Positions 60,991 to 64,000 of a stretch of DNA of 64,000 bases are shown here, piece by piece. Where the stretch lies: the NCBI GenBank assembly GCA_002729525.1, contig PBYI01000051.1:1-64000 (forward strand), read 5' to 3'. The stretch comes from Nocardioides sp. (GTDB lineage: Bacteria > Actinomycetota > Actinomycetes > Propionibacteriales > Nocardioidaceae). The notes under the pieces were generated by a model. It saw nothing but the letters and a program-made list of their open reading frames with translations, ran no database searches and was not told where the DNA came from. Both the position numbers and the translations under genes were made by a program. How positions within the stretch are numbered: position 1 is the stretch's first letter; every line of letters starts with the position of its first letter.

Positions 60991-61980
60991 GTGCCCGAGA
61001 TGATCCACGCGACCGGACTGCGCAAGCGGTACGGCGACGTCGAGGCCCTGCGCGGCCTCGACCTCGAGGTGCCCGAGGGGTCGGTGCTCGCCCTGCTCGG
61101 GCCCAACGGCGCCGGCAAGACGACGGCGGTCCGCTGCCTGGCCACGCTCCTGCGGCCCGACGGGGGGTCGGCGACCATCGCCGGCGTCGACGTGCTCGCC
61201 GACCCGCAGGGCGTACGCCGCCGCATCGGCCTGTCCGGCCAGTACGCCGCCGTCGACGAGCACCTCACCGGCTTCGAGAACCTCACGATGGTCGGCCGGC
61301 TCTACGGCTTCGACAAGGCTCGGGCCCGTGCCCGGGCGACCGAGCTGCTGGAGCGGTTCGCGCTGTCCGACGCCGGCGACCGGCCGTCGAAGACCTACTC
61401 CGGCGGCATGCGGCGCCGCCTCGACCTCGCAGGCGCGCTCGTCGCCGAGCCGCCCGTGCTGATCCTCGACGAGCCCACGACCGGTCTCGACCCGCGCAGC
61501 CGGGCGCAGATGTGGGACGTCATCCGCGACCTGGTCGCCTCGGGTGCGACCCTCCTCCTCACCACGCAGTACCTCGAGGAGGCCGACCGGCTGGCCGACG
61601 ACATCGTCGTCATCGACTCCGGTCAGGCGATCGCGCGCGGCACCGCCGACGAGCTCAAGGCCCAGACCGGTGGGGAGCGCGTCGAGGTCGTCGTCGCGGA
61701 CGCCGGTGCGGTCGAGCGTGCCCGTGCGGCGGTGGCGGGCGTGGCCGTCGACGAGCCGACGGTCGAGGAGCGCACCGTCACCGCGGCGGTCAACGGCGGC
61801 GCCGCCGACCTGATGACGGTCCTCCAGCGGCTCGAGGCCGACGGCGTCGCGGTCCTCGACGTCGGTCTGCGGCGACCCACGCTCGACGACGTCTTCCTCA
61901 GCCTCACCGGGCACGGCGCCGACGACGGCACCCCGTCCGGGGCCGACCCCACCGACGAGACCGCGGAGGTCCCGGCATGA
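60991..61980 (+). CDS. Daunorubicin-resistance-type ABC exporter ATPase (DrrA-like)
   Basis: 329 residues. Walker A G-P-N-G-A-G-K-T-T, L-S-G-Q-Y-A-A-V-D-E (DrrA-specific Q-loop region), S-G-G-M-R-R-R-L-D-L-A signature, L-I-L-D-E-P-T-T-G-L-D-P-R-S, T-T-Q-Y-L-E-E-A-D with Gln in place of the switch His, as in DrrA. AGGAGG seven bases before GTG. Overlaps the permease gene (ATGA). Confidence 0.93.
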   Translation: MPEMIHATGLRKRYGDVEALRGLDLEVPEGSVLALLGPNGAGKTTAVRCLATLLRPDGGSATIAGVDVLADPQGVRRRIGLSGQYAAVDEHLTGFENLTMVGRLYGFDKARARARATELLERFALSDAGDRPSKTYSGGMRRRLDLAGALVAEPPVLILDEPTTGLDPRSRAQMWDVIRDLVASGATLLLTTQYLEEADRLADDIVVIDSGQAIARGTADELKAQTGGERVEVVVADAGAVERARAAVAGVAVDEPTVEERTVTAAVNGGAADLMTVLQRLEADGVAVLDVGLRRPTLDDVFLSLTGHGADDGTPSGADPTDETAEVPA

Positions 61981-62825
61981 CCACCACTCCCGAGACCACC
62001 TACCAGGCGCCCCCGGAGCGGTCCGGGTTCGGCGCCGCGCTGTGCGACGGCTGGGTCGTCGCGCAGCGCAACCTGATCAAGATCAAGCGGGTGCCCGAGG
62101 TGCTCGTCTTCGTGCTGATCAGCCCGATCATGTTCGTGCTGCTCTTCGCGTTCGTCTTCGAGGGCGCGATCGGCGGCTCCGGCGACGTCAACTACCGCGA
62201 GTTCCTCATCGGCGGCATCTTCGCCCAGACGGTCGTCTTCGGCGCGACCTTCACCGGCGCCGGCCTCGCCGAGGACATGCAGAAGGGCATCATCGACCGG
62301 TTCCGGTCGCTGCCGATGTCGCGCGCGGCCGTGCTCGTCGGGCGCACCACGTCCGACGTCGTCTACAACGTGCTGTCGCTGGTGATCATGTCGCTGACCG
62401 GCCTGCTCATCGGCTGGCGGGTCCGCGAGGGCGTCGTCGACACCCTCGCCGGGTTCGCGCTGCTGCTGCTGTTCGCCTACGCGATCAGCTGGGTGATGGC
62501 GTACATCGGGCTCCTGGTGCCCAGCGTCGAGGTCATCAACAACGCCTCGTTCATCGTGATCATGCCGCTGACGTTCGTCTCCAACGCGTTCGTCCCGACC
62601 GAGTCCTTCGACGGGGTGCTGCGGCAGTTCGTGCTGTGGAACCCCGTGTCGACCCTGACCCAGGCCTGCCGGGAGCTGTTCGGCAACTACGACAGCCGAC
62701 TGCCGGTGCCCGACGCGTGGTCGATGCAGCCCCCGGCCGCCTACACGCTGCTGTGGGTCGTGCTGATCCTGGTGGTGTTCGTGCCGCTTTCGGTGCGGCA
62801 GTACGCCCGTTCGGCCGGCAGGTAG
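61977..62825 (+). CDS. ABC-2 exporter permease (DrrB-like)
   Basis: 282 residues, six membrane helices; R-N-L-I-K-I-K-R-V-P-E at the N-terminus (the DrrB coupling region), G-I-I-D-R-F-R-S-L-P-M-S-R loop. Forms the exporter with the DrrA-like ATPase; exports a hydrophobic compound or lipid. Stop 40 bases from the convergent sugar dehydrogenase. Confidence 0.92.
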   Translation: MTTTPETTYQAPPERSGFGAALCDGWVVAQRNLIKIKRVPEVLVFVLISPIMFVLLFAFVFEGAIGGSGDVNYREFLIGGIFAQTVVFGATFTGAGLAEDMQKGIIDRFRSLPMSRAAVLVGRTTSDVVYNVLSLVIMSLTGLLIGWRVREGVVDTLAGFALLLLFAYAISWVMAYIGLLVPSVEVINNASFIVIMPLTFVSNAFVPTESFDGVLRQFVLWNPVSTLTQACRELFGNYDSRLPVPDAWSMQPPAAYTLLWVVLILVVFVPLSVRQYARSAGR

Positions 62826-62865
62826 CCGACACCGGTCACCGACTGCGGGTGGCGCCGCGCACGGA

Positions 62866-64000
62866 TCAGCGCGTCACCCGCAGCACCCGGTCGTCGCCGT
62901 CGCGCTCGCTGCCGCGGCCGTCGGTGTTGGACGTCGTGACCAGCAGGCCGTCGCCGGTCGGGTCGGCCAGCGCGCTGCGCAGCCGACCGAGGTCGTAGCC
63001 GAACCAGCCGACCGGGTCGCCGACCTCCTCGTCGGCCGGGTCGGTCGCGGGCTCGCTGCCGTCCGCCGCGGCGTCGGCGAGGTCGGGCAGCGGGATCTCC
63101 CAGAGCGTCTCGCCCTTGAGCGACGCCATCCACAGCGACCCGTCCCACCAGGCCAGGCCTGCGGGCGAGGCGTCCGCGGTGCGCCACACCGCGAGCGGGT
63201 CGACGTACCCGTCGTCGGTGCCGCCGGTGCCCTCGACCTCGGGCCAGCCGTAGTTCGACCCGGCGGTGATCAGGTTGAGCTCGTCCCACCGGCTGGACCC
63301 GAACTCCGAGGCCCACAGCCGGCCGGCGTCGTCGAAGGTCAGTCCCTCGACGTTGCGGTGGCCGTAGCTGTAGACGGCCGTCCCGAACGGATTGTCCGGC
63401 GCCGGCTGCCCGTCGAGGGTGTAGCGGAGGATCTTGCCGGAGAGCGAGTCGAGGTCCTGGGCGTTCTCGGGCACACCGTTGTCTCCGGTGGAGACGTAGA
63501 GCAGGTCGTCCGGACCGACGACCATCCCGCCGCCCTGGTGGTACGTCGCCCCGCCCGGGATGCCGGTCACGACCGGCTCAGGGTCGCCGAGGACGGGCAG
63601 GTCGCCGCTGTCGTCGTACGACATCGCCACGACGCGGCCGTCCTCCGCGGTGGTGAGGTAGGCCAGCAGGGTGCCGCCGTCGGGGGTCAGGGCGAGTCCG
63701 AGCAGGCCGCTCTCGCCCTCGGCCCGCACCCCCACGGTGGTCAGTGGCTCGCTCACCTCACCGGTGGCCGGGTCGAGCACGCGGATCGTGCCGGTGTCGC
63801 GCGACCCGACGAGCACCCGGTCGTCGGGCGTCGCGACGAGGCCCCAGGGCGTGTCGAGCCCGGTGGCGACGTCGGCCCGCTGCGGCTCGGCGTCGGGCGA
63901 GGCGGGAGCCGTGCCGCCGGTGCGGGTGGCGTCGGCGGGTGCGTTGCCGGGGTCGGCCTCGCTGCCGCAGGCGACCAGCGCCGCGGGCGTCAGGACGGCG
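62866..64000 (-). CDS. PQQ-dependent sugar dehydrogenase-like lipoprotein (5' end beyond window)
   Basis: 378 codons present; the reading frame enters from the right edge already inside a signal peptide and shows lipobox L-V-A-C, so only a few residues are missing. GSDH-type beta-propeller: E-S-G-L-L-G-L-A-L-T-P-D, D-L-L-Y-V-S-T-G-D, G-K-I-L-R-Y-T-L-D-G, G-H-R-N-V-E-G-L-T-F-D and S-N-Y-G-W-P. Membrane-anchored, probably oxidises aldoses or acts as a glucose/sorbosone dehydrogenase homologue. Confidence 0.9.
   Translation of the reverse strand, partial: AVLTPAALVACGSEADPGNAPADATRTGGTAPASPDAEPQRADVATGLDTPWGLVATPDDRVLVGSRDTGTIRVLDPATGEVSEPLTTVGVRAEGESGLLGLALTPDGGTLLAYLTTAEDGRVVAMSYDDSGDLPVLGDPEPVVTGIPGGATYHQGGGMVVGPDDLLYVSTGDNGVPENAQDLDSLSGKILRYTLDGQPAPDNPFGTAVYSYGHRNVEGLTFDDAGRLWASEFGSSRWDELNLITAGSNYGWPEVEGTGGTDDGYVDPLAVWRTADASPAGLAWWDGSLWMASLKGETLWEIPLPDLADAAADGSEPATDPADEEVGDPVGWFGYDLGRLRSALADPTGDGLLVTTSNTDGRGSERDGDDRVLRVTR

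Noticed and set aside
59880..61914. Minus-strand frame continuing from psuK/psuG across the DrrA-like gene
   Set aside because: It is the antisense of a gene with all ABC motifs; no start signal.

Overview
High-GC actinobacterial chromosome segment (very GC-rich, GTG starts common, ATGA/GTGA stop-start overlaps, TAT substrates, mycothiol-type DinB-fold proteins, DUF1707/PadR and IclR regulators). Composition and gene content suit a soil actinomycete of the Nocardioidaceae (Nocardioides-like); this is an inference, as there is no rRNA or other strict marker. I saw no tRNA, rRNA, CRISPR, insertion sequence or prophage.

Layout. (1) 1-11.4 kb, minus strand: a NitT/TauT-type ABC importer (ATPase, permease, lipoprotein) followed by six tightly overlapping genes: a DUF5591/ArcS-like protein, aldehyde dehydrogenase, class III aminotransferase, amidohydrolase, CrtI-like FAD oxidoreductase and methyltransferase. 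It reads as uptake and conversion of a nitrogenous compound and is the best candidate for an undescribed system: its first gene carries the complete archaeosine-synthase (ArcS) signature, normally known from archaeal tRNA modification. (2) 11.5-20.4 kb: a membrane-anchored PQQ-like protein, glmS, two small conserved-looking genes, a DUF1800/DUF1501 TAT-secreted pair and a YceI protein behind a DasR-like dyad. (3) 20.5-29.3 kb: double GNAT, a nested perfect palindrome, Ser/Thr kinase, two large secreted proteins, CoA-transferase. (4) 29.3-43.9 kb: catabolic island with a two-subunit Rieske oxygenase, Rieske ferredoxin, two flavin reductases, alcohol dehydrogenase, aldo/keto reductase, ribose-type ABC importer, IclR regulator and two alpha/beta hydrolases. 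No ring-cleavage dioxygenase is present, so the pathway is incomplete here or unusual. (5) 44-49.3 kb: DHA2 efflux pump, then an ABC exporter with a two-component system whose response regulator is frameshifted by a 7-bp tandem duplication. (6) 49.3-64 kb: YihY, DUF1707, PadR, M3 peptidase, DinB-fold proteins, GH6 glycosidase, DUF427, MFS, TetR, the pseudouridine salvage pair psuK-psuG, a DrrAB-like exporter and a truncated PQQ sugar dehydrogenase lipoprotein.

Certainty is high for gene boundaries and families with clear motifs, moderate for start codons (several GTG choices rest on Shine-Dalgarno spacing) and low for substrates and regulators, which are inferred from context only. No intergenic stretch exceeds 300 bases.
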